Assembly (NCBI GenBank): GCA_033961575.1
Contig: CM066728.1
Coordinates: 112,319,852 to 112,383,851 of the forward strand
From: Aselliscus stoliczkanus
Lineage: Eukaryota; Chordata; Mammalia; Chiroptera; Hipposideridae
Direction of reading: 5' to 3'
Length of the DNA: 64,000 bases
Shown here: positions 47,301 through 59,305 of the stretch, piece by piece
Layout of the letters: the number at the start of each line of letters is the position of its first letter
Position numbering within the stretch: position 1 is the stretch's first letter
The notes under the pieces: model-generated
The model's input: the letters and a program-made list of their open reading frames with translations, nothing else
Database searches by the model: none
What the model was told of the DNA's origin: nothing
Program-made: the position numbers and the translations under genes

Positions 47301-48033
47301 TGCTCTCTAGGTTTCTTCTTATAATTGATTTCTAGTTTCATAGCATTGTGGTCAGAGAAGATGCTTGATATGATTTCAATCTTCTTAAATTTGTTGAGAC
47401 TTGTTTTATGTCCTAATATGTGGTCTATCTTGGAAAATGTTCCATGTGCGTTTGAGAAGAATGTATATTCTGTAGCTTTGGGGTGAAATGCTCTAAAAAT
47501 GTCGATTAAATCCAGCTGGTCTAAAGTGTCATTTAACAACACTGTGTCCATGTTGGTTTTCTGTCTGGAGGATCTGTCCATTGGTGACAACGGGATGTTG
47601 AAGTCCCCTACGACGATAAGTTACTGTTGATCTCTCTCTTTATGTCTGTCAAAATCTGTTTTATATATTTAGGAGCTCCTATGTTGGGTGCATAGATGTT
47701 TACTAGGGTTATGTCCTCTTCTTGAATTGATCCCTTTATTATTATGTAGTGTCCTTCTTTGTCTTTTATTGTAGTCTTCATTTTAAAGTCTATGTTGTCC
47801 AAAATAAGTATTGCTACTCCAGCTTTTTTCTCATTTCCATTTGCGTGTAATATCTTATTCCATCCCTTTACTTTCAGTCTTTGTGTGTCTTTTGATCTGA
47901 GATGAGTCTCTTGTAGACAGCACATGTATGGGTCCTATTTTCTTATCCACTCAGCCACTCTCTGTCTTTTGATTGGAGCATTTAGCCCATTCACATTTAA
48001 ATTGATTATTGATAGGTGCATATTTATTGCCAT
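44339..48033 (-). pseudogene. L1 ORF2 (endonuclease and reverse transcriptase), broken
   Basis: ORF2 encodes the protein that nicks target DNA and reverse transcribes L1 RNA. The start ATG (48,031-48,033) opens MAINMHLS, typical for L1. A stop at 47,935-47,937 breaks the N-terminus. Endonuclease landmarks remain in pieces: QETH (about 47,905), GDFN (47,598-47,609) and SDHNAM (about 47,345). Reverse transcriptase motif A ([10 protein letters not shown]) lies near 46,220 and YADD at 45,932-45,943. The Cys-rich C-terminal motif CWRGCGEKG...HCWWDC lies near 44,640. Frames break near 47,608, 46,840, 46,035 and 45,740. Length matches a complete ORF2 of about 1,230 codons. Confidence 0.9.
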
Positions 48034-48063
48034 TTTGCTATTTGTATTTCTTGTCTTCCTGGG

Positions 48064-48996
48064 TTAGCTTGTTTTACCCTTTCTTCTATTTAAAAAAGCC
48101 CTTTTAACATTTTCCTGCAATGCTGGTTTGATGGTAATGAATTCCTTTAGTTTATTCTTTTCTGAATTTAGCTCTCCTTCATTTTTAAGTGATAGCCTTG
48201 CTGGGTAGAACAATCCTGGTGTAGGTTGTTTTTCATCACTTTGAATATTTCCTGCCACTCCCTTCCAGCCTTCAGAGTTTATGTAAAAAAAAAAGTCAGC
48301 TGTTAGTCCTATAGGAGTTCCTTTGTATGCAACTCGCTATTTTCTATCTTTCTCTTGGTGCTTCTAGGATTCTCTCTTTGTCTTTAACCCTTGCCATTTT
48401 AACTATGATGTGTCTTGGTGTGGTCCTGTTTGGGTTCAGCTTGGTTGAAACTCTCTGCACTTCCTGGGCTTCTATGTTGATTTCTTTCACCAGGGTAGGG
48501 AAGTTTTCAGTCATTATTTCTTCAGATATGTTCTTGATCCCTTGCTCCTTCTCTTCTCCTTCTGGTATTCCTATGATTCGATGCTGTTGTGCTTGATGTT
48601 GTCCCACAGGTCTCTTAAACTATTTTCATTGTCTTTTATTCTTTTTTCTTTTTGTCATTCTGATTGGGTGATTTCTGCTAACTTGTCTTCTAAATCACTG
48701 ATTTGGTCCTCTGCTTCATCTAATCTGCTGGTAACTCCTTCGAGTGTGTTCTTCATTTCAGTTATTGTATTCTTTAGCTCTGAGTGGTTATTTTTTATGA
48801 TTTCTGTGTCTTCCCTTATGTTTGCTATGTCTTTGTTGCGCTTCTCACTAAGTTCCATAAACATTCTTATATTATATTATAATCAGTGTTCTAAACTCTG
48901 TCTCTGGTAGGTTGAATACCTCTGTTTCATTTAGCTCCATTTCTAGAGGTTTCTCCTGATCTTTTATTTAGGACGTGTTTCTTTGTTTCCTCATTC
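48064..48996 (-). pseudogene. L1 ORF1 (RNA-binding chaperone), broken
   Basis: ORF1p coats L1 RNA and forms trimers via a coiled coil. The N-terminal coiled coil survives at 48,655-48,864 (ISDLEDKLAEI). The RRM-like middle part survives at 48,344-48,607 (GIPEGEEKEQG...PRHIIVK), and the C-terminal domain at 48,064-48,258 (LFYPARLSLKNEGE, FITIKPALQE). Frameshifts separate them, and an early stop follows the probable start near 48,995. Spacing to ORF2 is only about 30 bp, the usual L1 arrangement. Confidence 0.88.
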
Positions 48997-51274
48997 TGGC
49001 TGTCATCTGCGATTGCTTCAATGTATTAGGTAGATCACCTATGTTTCTCAGTCGTTGCTGGGTGGTCTTATGTAGTATGTGTCCTTTATATTCGGATTGC
49101 AGTCTCCCTAGTGTCCTGTCCCTTGTGTTCCAGGGATGTTGCTGTTGAAGTTGCTCTTTAATTGTTCTTGGCTTGTCAGAGGGTGGGATTGACCCTCAGG
49201 CTGATTATTGGGAGATATAGCTCTGTTCACAGTGTATGAGATGCTGTGTGGAGATTGAACCCCTCAGAATAGGTGGGTCCACTGTGGGCTCTTGTGCCTG
49301 TAGAAAATTTCCTTTGAGAGTGCCACTTGTAGGTTCAACTGGGTAGTACTCTGGTTTGGTCTGGCACTGGCCTCTGGGTGTATTGGTTCTGGTGTCTTGG
49401 GTGGGGCTCTAACTCAGAGCCATTTCATCCCTGTCTGTTACCGGCCCATAGTTACCTGGTAGGTGCCTCAAGGCTGTATGCAGTTGGCTGCTGCCCATGC
49501 TGGACTTTGGGTCATATGGGGATGGTCTCTGTGTGAACTGAACCTGGTTACCACCAATATTAGTCCTGAGGCAGTTTAGCAAAAGGCCCAGGGTCCCCTA
49601 GGCCTGTTGCCACCTGTCAGATGCCGGTAAATCCCAACTATTGAAAGAGGTTCTTTAGGAGTGTGTGTCTGGCTATTTGACCTGGTGTTGAGGGTGCCCT
49701 CGGCGATGTGGCACTAGCTGGGCACGATGGAGTTCAAGTGATTTATAAAACGTGATTGGTGATTTTTTAGACATTAATGCAGATTCAGATCTTACGCCAA
49801 TACCTGGCCTGTGACCCCCTTGTATAGCATCTTAAGGGCACTACAGCCAAGCTCACCTCACACTCACAAATTCACAAAAGCTGCTCCTGTGTGGCTGTGG
49901 TGAAGGCTTGTGGTCACCACCAAGATGACCCCAGGGCTCTGCAGACCACCTTCTGTTGTAAAAAACCTTTTCCACAGTTTGTGGAGGTGGGGCCAGTCAC
50001 CGCAGCATCCTGATTGCCCCTCGCAATGCAGCTGTAGGTGGGTGAGGTGGTGATACAGGTGGTAAAGGCTGTGGTCAGTGGTTTCTACAAATACAGTATA
50101 GTCTGAGCTCCTGGACCAGTACTAGGCCTATGTCTATTTCATAAAATGGAAACAAAGCAAGGCAACTCAGTGACACCATAAGAAAAATACAAACCCACAA
50201 AAACACGATAAACAATGATCAGACAAGAGAAACAAAAATATATAAAAGAGACAAAAAAAACAAACACAAAAATAGCAGAACAAGACGGGAAAACAGTAAC
50301 CAAAGCAATAACCAGACAAACAAGCCAGAGAAACAACAAAAGAAAACAGATGAAGGAAAAGAAAAAAAAGGAACAAAAAGATGAAAGAGAAATCAAAGAA
50401 AAAAGAATAATTTTTTAAAAAAGGAAAACAAAGAAAAAAGAGAAGAAAAAAAAAGGCTCTCTGCCCCCTTTAATCTGCAGACCACTTGCTCAGCAATAGA
50501 GAGTCTCTGGGCAACTCAGCACCAGCTGTGCTGGAGGGAAGGGCTTAACACATCCTGTGCCGGCCTCCCCCTCAGGCTCGCAGTGAGCCTCCCGTAATTA
50601 CTGCCGTGTGCTGTGGGGCCACACTCACCACCAAAAATACTCACAGGTTGCTGCAGGCTGTCCGCCGCTGCAAAATCTCTCTGTGGCCTGCGGAGGTGGG
50701 GACAAGGCACCAGGGGATCAGGGTGCCTCCAGCAATGCAGCTCTAGATGGGCAGGGCTGGCCCCCAGGACACCACGGGGTGTGGTCAGTGGCCCCCAGCA
50801 AGTCAGAGCAGCATGCACTCTGCACCAGCAACCAATCCACACAAATGCGCCACAAATGCCTGGGCCAGATCGCGCAGGCACACAGCTCCCTGTCCAACAC
50901 TCCCAGGAAACCTCCCAGTCTCAGCCTGTCCCAGTCAGCAGCCCTCAGATCAGGCAGAGCAGCCCGACAGCCAATCCCCAGCCTATCAACTCTGCACTAG
51001 CCGTGCAGAGAGCGGGGACCCAAGGCGGCTCAACCAGTTCATCTAGTGTTCAGGGGACTTCTGGGGTTGAGTGTTGTATAAATTATTTGAGGGCCGGCCG
51101 AGTGGCGCGGTGGTTAAGCGCTGGCCTTGGGAAGCCAGCGGCCCTGGTTCGGTCCCACATATGAGGGCCAGTGACACTGCCCTCAAAAAAAAAAAAATTA
51201 TTTGTAATTTTGGTGTGATCCTGGGAGGCAGTTGGCACGGCGTCAGTCTATTCCGCCATCTTAGCTCCGCGCCC
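48997..51274 (-). promoter_or_regulatory. L1 5' UTR / internal promoter region with two diverged repeat units
   Basis: About 2.2 kb (excluding the inserted SINE) separates the 5' tip from ORF1. Two related segments occur in it: about 49,880-50,100 and 50,590-50,810. Both contain gtggaggtgggg or gcggaggtgggg, gcaatgcagctgtag or gcaatgcagctctag, and ggctgtggtcagtgg or gggtgtggtcagtgg in the same order. Between them is an A-rich plus-strand segment (T-rich in L1 sense) at about 50,150-50,455. The tip carries a YY1-like aagatggcgg. YY1 at the first bases of L1 directs initiation in well-studied L1s; here that is inferred by position. Confidence 0.65.
51090..51194 (+). mobile_element. Short tRNA-derived SINE inside the L1 5' UTR
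   Basis: agggccggccgagtggcg, tggttaagcgctggcc, gaagccagcggccc, ggttcggtccc (B-box), gagggccagtgacactg and an A tail. Flanked by a perfect aaattatttg at 51,080-51,089 and 51,195-51,204 (target duplication). It belongs to the same family as the copy at 8187-8290, and is the youngest of three nested insertions here. Confidence 0.92.
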
Positions 51275-53300
51275 TTCTTTAGGCTTTGGTTGATGGTGTT
51301 GAGGATGATGTTGACCTCACAGAAGAAGTTCAAAAGTATTCCCACCTATTTAATTTTCTGTGACAGTTTTGCTGTAGGTTGATATTATTTCTTCCTTAAA
51401 TCTTTGGTAGAATTTGAATGCGAAGCTACCTGGATCAGGAGTTGACCTGTTTTAGGGCTATTCAAATTATCTATTCTTCAGTGAAATTTAGTAGAGTATA
51501 GCTATCCAGAGTTTTAGTTTTGTTTTTTTGCTTTTTCATTTAATCTAAGTTGTAAAATTTATTGGAAGAAATTGTTTTCCAATAATATTCCCTCTTGTTC
51601 TGTTAATATCTGTAGGATCTGTAGTGACATAACCTTTCTCATTCCTAACGTTAAGTATGTGTGTCTTCTCTCTTTATTTTCCCCAATAAATCTGACAAAA
51701 GTGTATCAATTTTATTGTCTTCAAAGAACCAATCTTGGTTTCATTTAAATTTCTGTATTGTTTTTCTGCTTTCAATTGCTGATTTCTTCTTTGTTCATTA
51801 TTTTCTTTCTTTTACTTACTTTTGGTTTGAGTTGCTGTTTTTCTAGTTTCTTACCATAAAAGCTGATCTCTGATTGGAGACCTTCTTTTCATCCACACAG
51901 GCATCTAGTGCTATGTCCTAATTTTCTATGTCCTACTTTTCCTTCATCCCACACATTTTGGCATATTGTGCTTTTACTTTCTTCCAGTGCAAAATACTTT
52001 CTAATTGCTCTTTTGATTTCTTCTTTAGCCTATGGGCTGTATAAAAGTGTGTCATTTGCTTTCTAAACATTTGGGAGTTTTCAAGAGTTAATTCTGCTAT
52101 ACAAAAAATACTTTGCATGACTTGAATCATTTTTAAATTATTGAAACTAGTTTTATATCCTAGAGTGTAGTCTACCTTGATAATGTTTTGTCTGCTTGAG
52201 AAAAATGTGTATTCTGCTATTGTTTTGTGGAGTATTCTATAAATACTCCACAATTTAATTAGGTAAATTAAATGATAGTATTTTTCAAATCATCTATATC
52301 CTTATAATCTGTCTAACTTTAATATTGATAATTGAAAGGTAGGCATTGAAATCTTTGACTATACTTGTGGATTTGTCTTTTTTTCTTTTGCAGTCTGTTA
52401 GCTTTTGCTTAATCTATTTTGAAGCACTGTTATTAGATGCACATGTGTTTAGGATTATCACGTCCCCTTAATTAATTGGTACCTCTATCATTAGAAGTAA
52501 TAATGTTCTTTGCTCTGAAATCTACTTTTTCTGATATATCATAGGCACTATAGTGTTAATTTTTGAAATTGTTGTTATGATATATCTTTTACATACTTTA
52601 ACTTTTAACATATATGTGTCTTGGTATTTCAAATGGTTTCTTTTAGGGAACACATATTTGAGTCTTCCTTTTTTGTCTAATCATTGCATTTTAATTAGGG
52701 TATTTAGACCACCTACATCTAATATGATTATTAATATAATTAGATTTAAATCTATCATCTTCTATTTGGCTTCCACCTGTCCCATCTGTTATGTATTCTC
52801 TTCTTTCTCTTTTATGCCTTCTTATGGGTTAACCAAAATTTTAATGGTTTATTTTACTTCTTTTATTTGCCTTTTGCTATCATTTTTACTATTGGTTTTG
52901 GTTTTGGTCATCAGAGTTTTTAGTATACAGTTTACCTATTTATAGTATATAACCCACCTTCAAATTATATGACACCAGTTAATGTGTAAGAACCTTCTGA
53001 TAGTATAATTCCACATCTTGTCTTCCAAACTGTTCTATTGTTTTCATTTATTTTACTCATATATTTTGCTAACCCATATATATTTCTATTATTCTGATTT
53101 AAATAGCCAGTATTTAAATAATAAAAAAAAGTTTTTACACATTTACCAATATAGTTACCGTTCCCAGTGTTCTTCATGACTTCATGTAGACACATATGCC
53201 ATCTCATAGCATTTTCTACTCTCAGAAGGATTTACATTAACTTTTTACTTGCATTTCAAGTCTGCGGTGGTGAATTTTTTCAACTTTTGTATGTCTGAAA
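51275..53300 (-). pseudogene. Ancient L1, right part: rest of ORF2 including endonuclease
   Basis: Continues the L1 interrupted at 43,710. It starts with the target duplication and then complement landmarks of ORF2 in the right order: aggagttgacctgttttagg (51,435), aagaaccaatcttggtttcatttaaatttctg (51,724), an endonuclease part whose minus strand reads AEYTFFSSRQN (about 52,210), and ttctttgctctgaaatctac (52,507). Decayed; no frame above about 130 codons. Endonuclease and reverse transcriptase residues cannot be followed as a single frame. Confidence 0.78.
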
Positions 53301-54270
53301 CTTTATTTCACCTTTATTTTGATATATTTGCTTGTTAGAGAATTCTGGATTGACTCGTTTTTCTTTCAGAACTGTAACCGTGCTGCTTTATATGTCTTCT
53401 TGCTTACATTTCTGGTTGGCTGCTTTTAAGATTTTCCTTTTATCACTGCTATAGAACATTTTGATTTTGATTAGCCTTTATGCAGTTTTCTGCATGTTCC
53501 TTGTGATTGTAGTCTGCTGAGCTTCTTAAAACTATATGCTTATAATTTCTTTTACATTTGGAAAATTTGGGTGAACAATTTCTTAAAATAATTTTCTGCC
53601 CCTAAATCCTTTCTCCTTCATGGACTTGTATGTCAAGCTAATGTTCCATGTGTATTATGCTGTTTGAATTTGTCCGAGAGTTCACTCATGCTCTGTTACT
53701 CTCACTATTTTTAATTTGTATCACTGTCTATGTTTCATTTTAGATAGTTTCAGTTGCTGTCTTCAGGTTCACCAGTCTTTTCTTCTGAAATGCCTAATCT
53801 GTTGTTGATCCCATCCTGTGTGTTTTTCATCTTAGACACTGTATTTTTCATATCTAAAAAATTCATTTGAGTCTTTTTTATATCATCAGTGTCTCTACCT
53901 GACTTTTTGAACAACTGGTTAATAAGCTTCTCTGCTAGTTCTAACCTGTGTCTTGTGTTTTTGGGTTTCAAATGATTAATTTCTCTCCTTATTGTGGGTT
54001 AAATGCATCTGCTTCTTTGCATGCAAGGTAATGTTTTTATTGGATGCTAGATATTGGAAATTTACATTTTGGGTGCTGGATATTTCTGTTTTGCTAAAAG
54101 TACTCTTAGTCTTTGTTCTGAAACCATATTAAATTCCTTTGAAAGTTTTATCCTCTTGAGTTTTCCTTTCAGATTTTTAGGTAGAACTGGAGAGGTGCTC
54201 AGTCTGGGTCTACTATTCCCAGCTGGTGTGAGCACACTGCATTGAGTACACAGCTCCATGTCCTCTGAAA
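53301..54270 (-). pseudogene. Ancient L1 ORF1 remnant
   Basis: The minus strand of 53,750-53,971 encodes an acidic/basic coiled-coil fragment (KMKNTQDGINNRLGISEEKTGEPED) of the kind seen in L1 ORF1p, and 53,300-53,600 has the C-terminal complement (gagaattctggattgactc, ttctgcccctaaatcc). It belongs with the split L1 or with a second old copy joined to it; the boundary is not clear. Confidence 0.6.
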
Positions 54271-55310
54271 TTAGGGGGCTCTCTGCCTGGTGGGAACTGG
54301 CACAGTTTCTCTAAATCTTTGGGTGGTATGGTTTTTATCTCCAGTTCACTACGTAGATGCTTTTATCATTGTTTGGTTTATTATCATTGCATTACTCCAG
54401 GGTGACTCTCTCAATATCTTCAGATCTCTCTCTCTCTCCTCCCCCCTTCCTTTCCCTCTCCCCCCCTTTGATACTTTGTCGTCTCTTAAGCTCTGCCAGG
54501 GTGCCTCCTCCTCGTGTCACAACAGAGACTCTCTAAGACAGTGAGCTAAGGCAATCTTGGGGTCACCACATTCATTTCCCAATTTCAGGGGCCAGTGTTG
54601 TTCATTGAGCTTTGAAAACTTCTAGTTCGTATTTTTTCCTGAGCTTCTTCCATCAGTGGGTTTATATTGTTTCAAATTTGGAAATTTTGTAGTCATAATT
54701 TTTAAAATATTTTGTGACAACCCCATTATCATATGTACTTGAGTTATGTGATATTTTCTCACAGCTTATTGATGTTCTGTTCACTTTTTCCTGTAAAAAT
54801 ACTCTCTATTGCTATTTTCAAGTTTGCTTAACTTCTAAAAGTACTTGTCTCTACTCTACTTTAGTCCCCATTCCAAGCATTTCTCACCTCAGATATTGTG
54901 TTTTTTATATCTAAATGTTCTCTTTGAGACTTTTATTTTCTACCTTACATCTCACCTAATGAAGTGTAGTAAGTTACCCATTTTCCTCGGGCTTCATTCA
55001 CGTATTTTTATGATTGCTCTTATCCCAATCTCTGCCGTTTCTCTTCTCTTCCTATTGATTCATTCCTCTCCTAGTTGTGGGTCATATTTTCCTGTTCTTT
55101 GGCATGTCCAGTAACTTTTTAAATTAAATTCCAGACACTGTGCCTTTTACCTTGTTAGATGTTAGATGTTTTTATATTATTGTCATCATTCCTTTAAATG
55201 TTTTAGGTTTAGGCTTTATTTTTTTATTCCCCCGAGGTACAGTTAATTGATACCGGTTTGTTTTAATGCTTTCTTAGGGTCAGTCCTGATGAGCCTAATT
55301 TGTCCCGACA
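54271..55310 (-). repeat. Ancient L1 5' region, low certainty
   Basis: T-rich sequence with L1-like phrases (ttttttatatctaaatgttctctttgagac at 54,902; cattcctctcctagttgtggg; ttccagacactgtgcc at 55,129). A pyrimidine-rich patch lies at 54,425-54,475. Likely 5' sequence of the same old L1 or another copy. Confidence 0.5.
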
Positions 55311-55589
55311 GCTGGGGTAACGCCTTCTGAGGGCTCCCTGAGACCCAGTCTATTCAGGGCGGTTGGCCTGCAGGAACACAAACTTTTGCTGGCCCTGTAT
55401 GAATTGCAGGTGCTTCTGTGAGTGTCTCTTTTGGTGACTGCTTTTCCTTGAGTCACAAGTCACAGGTTAGGGAGGACGTGGGAGACCCCGGTGCAGCTCC
55501 CCGGAGGGCACACTGCCTCCCAGTGCCACTCAGGCCACCCAAGTGTGCTGCTCACAAGCGACCTGAGCATCTCTGAACACTGATCGATT
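55311..55589. other. Unassigned sequence
   Basis: GC-moderate; nothing recognised. Confidence 0.4.
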
Positions 55590-56250
55590 GTGTCATATGG
55601 TAGCATTTTACAATTCTCAACTCGGAAAAAAGTGCTAATATGTAAATACCGACATTCACTTTTCACCTTCAGCCAGATTTTCACAATAGACATTTGTTTC
55701 CATCGATTTAATTGGGTTGGAATTAAGAAATGTAAATAAATTAACAGCTTACCCATACAACTTTTATATCAATTAGAAGATAAAACTTGGCGGACCATAA
55801 TCTCTGGGCATTAAAAATCATCAAGACAAAAGCATTTTCTGCTGCGCCTCAGCGTGGTAGCAGGCTGAAACCTCCAACAAGCAGACATCACTAGCACCCT
55901 CAGCGGCAGCCAAGGCAGCTTTCAGTGACAGAAACACAGTGTTGTCCACAGTCTATTAGTACCTGGTGCTAACAGAGACCCCTTGTTCTTTGGCTGTGAA
56001 TCTGGTCTACTGTCAAAGCTCACCCAGCGGTGTGACAGGCCTGTCCCCTGAGGCCGGGCACATCTCCAAACCCATTCCTGCTTCGGGTGGGTAGAGGAAG
56101 GACGGACGTAGGCATTCCCTGAACACAGGCACGATGGTCCGAATTCTGTTAATACGACGTGTAGCCAAAATCATATAAAGACCAGCCAAGTGGACATAAT
56201 TCAATCATAATTTAAAGTAAGATTTTTATTCAGATTTTTATCACATTTAC
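55590..56250. other. Candidate conserved noncoding block
   Basis: Clean, undecayed sequence amid L1 fossils: catcgatttaattggg (55,701), gaaatgtaaataaattaacagc, atatcaattagaag (55,767), ggcattaaaaatcatc and gccaaggcagctttcag. The contrast with the neighbouring decayed L1 suggests constraint; untested. Confidence 0.3.
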
Positions 56251-59119
56251 CCTATGTAATGGCCACCCAAAAATGCCGGAAACTGTCAGTGGGTGGCACA
56301 CAGTAACACACACACATTTGCCCTGGCGTCAGTGGTGCCGTTATCTGTCACCGCCTAACACAGCCCAGCACTTGGAGCCCCCAGGGAAGCACTGACATTT
56401 CTCACCCCTGGCTCGGCTGTGTCGCCCCTGCTGGTCTCGCCTGGCTTCTCTCAGCTACTGGGCCCGTCAGTGCCGAGCTCTGCTGGGACTCCGGGCATGC
56501 TGGCTCTGGTCCCCCTGGAGGCTGACCAGGAGTGTGTACACACTGTCCCAGGGCCACACTCCAGGAGGGCAAGCTGGGCACAGGGGCGCAGCAGGAGCTC
56601 CTGGCCTCTCCCCAAAGCAAGGGAGTGTGGAGCTCAGAGTCCCCGACAGAGAGGACTCTGGATCCTAGAGGTGAGGATCTCGGGAAACAGCCACAACTGT
56701 ACCCCCTTTTATTAAGGATTCTGTTTCATTCGAATTTTGAGAGCATGGTATAACCATGAAAGCCTCCGTGGATAAGCACAGTAGTGGGACTGCTGCGTGG
56801 GAGTCCAGAGCACCAGTCAGGGCAACCCTGAGCCTCCATTGGCAATGAGCAGAGGCATCACTGGGAAGGGCCCTGGACACATTTTAACAGGACCCCCTGA
56901 AGTCACATGCTGATGGCACCTTCAGAGATGATGTCATAAGGTGGCCCACCTTCTGTCCACAACCACAGGTGAACACCCGGACGTGGGAGCAGGAGGAAGC
57001 CGTCGCAGGGGCTCCCAGCAGCAGCAGCAGGCCAGAGCTGCCGGGAGCCCCCTGCAATCATCTTTCATAAGAAGCGAGACCTCATCAGGAAAAAGCCCAA
57101 TGGGAAAGCTTAGTGCCACGGCTGCTCACCCCCCTAGGCTCCTCCTCCCTCATCTGGGAAAAGACCGTGATCCCAGCGGAGCTCATGAGGTGCCAGCTGG
57201 CTGGCAGCGCCGTCCAAGGCCTCGGGCGAGCTCATGGAGCCCTCACCACCATATTATGGGGCAACATCACTACCCAGTGTGACAGCTGGGCTGGACATGT
57301 ACACAGATCTCACAACTGAGAAGTGACGGCTGTGGGCGTGGACTGAGGTGGCGGGGCCCAGAGACCATCCTGGCCAGGTCCTCCCTCGGCCTTGGTGGGT
57401 TACAGGCAACATCTCGCACTAAACTCATCCTTCTGGTTTCTAGACAACAGTGGGTGTAGCCCTCAGTGAGACCTGGCGACAGTCCATGAACTACACGATG
57501 AGCTGCACCTGCAGTGACGGCCGACTGTCCCCAGACAAGCAGGGTGAGCAGATCAGAAAGGCCACGTGTCACCTCCACACCCTGTGCATTTGGCTCTCAT
57601 AGCTCTGTCTTCTGGAAAGCCCCTGGGCATGCGTGTTTGGGGGAAAAAACCCTCCCTGTTAGGCTGCTGACTGACATTCGGGACAGAGGGTGGCAGATAC
57701 GTTCTGCGTCGGGTGGGACAATCTGAGAAGCAGGTGAGCAGGTGGCCTGGAGCTCACGGACCAGTGGCGACAGTGGCTTGCCTCGGGGCTTTTAATGATA
57801 CAAGGATGCTCAGTAGTGGGGCCATGCCCCACTCTGCCTGGAAAAGTCGGAACATTTGATTACCATCCAACAGTGGTCCCAGCAAACACATTGGGGTCTA
57901 ACATTACTCTAAACAAAAATACCCAAAATAAGCCGTAAGGCTTATTGAGCAAATATTATAGCAAAGTGAGGGTCAGGTCCTTGAAGAATTAGAGATGAAG
58001 AGGCTGGAGGTGACATTCAGAAGCAGGTGGGGGCGAGGCGAAGGGGCCGCCGAGGGACTCTGGCACGGCAAGATGGGGTGGAATGCCCTGGTCTCCACTT
58101 GCCCTGCACACCACCAGCTACGTGGACATGCGTGATGCTATGGCAACTGGATGACAGGCCCAAACTCTGAGAGATAAATGGGGGCAGCTGTGTCTGGCAG
58201 CCCCGGGCGGCTCCCATCTACGCACCATGCGAAAGCTCCGGGTTATGGGTCCCTAACAAGATGACCTCGGGGCATCCAGACCAAGGCCATCAATCACAGG
58301 CAAATCACAGCCCGGAGGGAGCCTTGGGGACTCCCCCTTCCCAAAAGACACGCATGTGGAGGGTCAGCAGGCTACCACTGAATGCTAAGTGGAATCACAC
58401 TGGGGTGACAGACATGCCCTGTCAGCACCCCAGCATTGAGGGTGAGCTTTCCCCTTGGCAAGCACAATGTCCTGACCTCTAGAGATGCCCCCCCCCAGTT
58501 TGGGGACTGGCTTTTTTACGGTCCCCTGTTGGACCTGAGAGGATGCACTGACCCTTCCCCTAGGTGTATTTGCTCTGTCCTGGTCGGTGCTCCTGGAAGG
58601 ATGAGCCAATGCCCGAGAGTCTCAAAGGAACCCAGAGCCTCACAGCTACTTCCTGAGGGTCTCCCCCAGTTTCTGCTCTGATGCCTTAACAAAGGCCGCG
58701 ACTGCCACGTGTGAACGGCAGAGGATACCCGGGAGACTTTTGTAGACGAAAGATGGTCAGTTATTGAAGTTGAGTTGAGGGTCCATCTCCTAAGACAGCG
58801 TCTTAAATGAAATTGTTAGAACACAGAACATGTAATGAGATGAGATCTCAAGGGAGAAAAATAAACCTTTGTCCAAAGTAAATTCCCCGGTGACCTGTTC
58901 AGTTTCTGTCATTAAACATCTGCTTCAGCTGATGTTTTCCGTGCCCCCTCTAGGGCTGCCTGGGGTGACCATGGCCTCTCCTTGTGATGGGCTCGCCTGG
59001 GAGCGCGGTTCCTGGGGGCAGTGGGGGTGGTGCATTGTGCAGGGAGGCTGGTTAGCTTTGTCTGTTTGGGCTGAGAAGTACAAGTTCAGAGGAACCTGTC
59101 CCAGGCTTTACGATGTCAA
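56251..59119. other. Unassigned GC-rich stretch
   Basis: No repeat family or gene recognised over almost 2.9 kb. Open frames up to 113 codons on both strands (e.g. 56,941-57,282 plus with a short (CAG)n-like cagcagcagcag at 57,018) lack known domains. Confidence 0.4.
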
Positions 59120-59305
59120 TATTGATTTTTAATCGAAATTTTTATTGACATAATTGTAAATTCACCTTGCAGTTGTAAGAAATGGTCAGAGATCCCATGT
59201 ACACTTGATCCAATGGGGCAATCAAAAGAGAACCGTTATTATTGGGGATTGCCCCAACTTTTAATGTCATGGAGGATGAGTCCTCACCTCCAAAACCACT
59301 GACGG
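59120..59305 (-). repeat. L1 3' UTR scrap
   Basis: tttttattgacataattgtaaattcacc, gcagttgtaagaaatgg and gatcccatgtacacttgatcc follow the minus-strand order of an old L1 3' UTR. Ends where unique GC-rich sequence resumes. Confidence 0.6.

Larger units (their letters stand above)
43724..51274 (-). mobile_element. Near full-length L1 (about 7.5 kb), inserted in the older L1
   Basis: A LINE-1 copy spanning 3' UTR, ORF2, ORF1 and a long 5' UTR on the minus strand. The left flank ttcattaggtttt (43,711-43,723) and right flank ttctttaggcttt (51,275-51,287) are a 13-bp target duplication with two mismatches, and the older L1 continues on both sides. The 5' tip, read on the minus strand, is gggcgcggagctaagatggc, matching the usual L1 start with a YY1-like aagatggcgg. 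The tail shows as T-rich at 43,733-43,741. Coding parts have stops and frameshifts, so it is inactive now. Confidence 0.88.

Noticed and set aside
44339..48864. Active L1 able to move
   Set aside because: ORF1 and ORF2 carry several stops and frameshifts although key motifs remain.
56941..57282. A coding exon with a glutamine repeat
   Set aside because: Only a four-unit cag run in unremarkable GC-rich DNA; no flanking splice-framed homology recognised.
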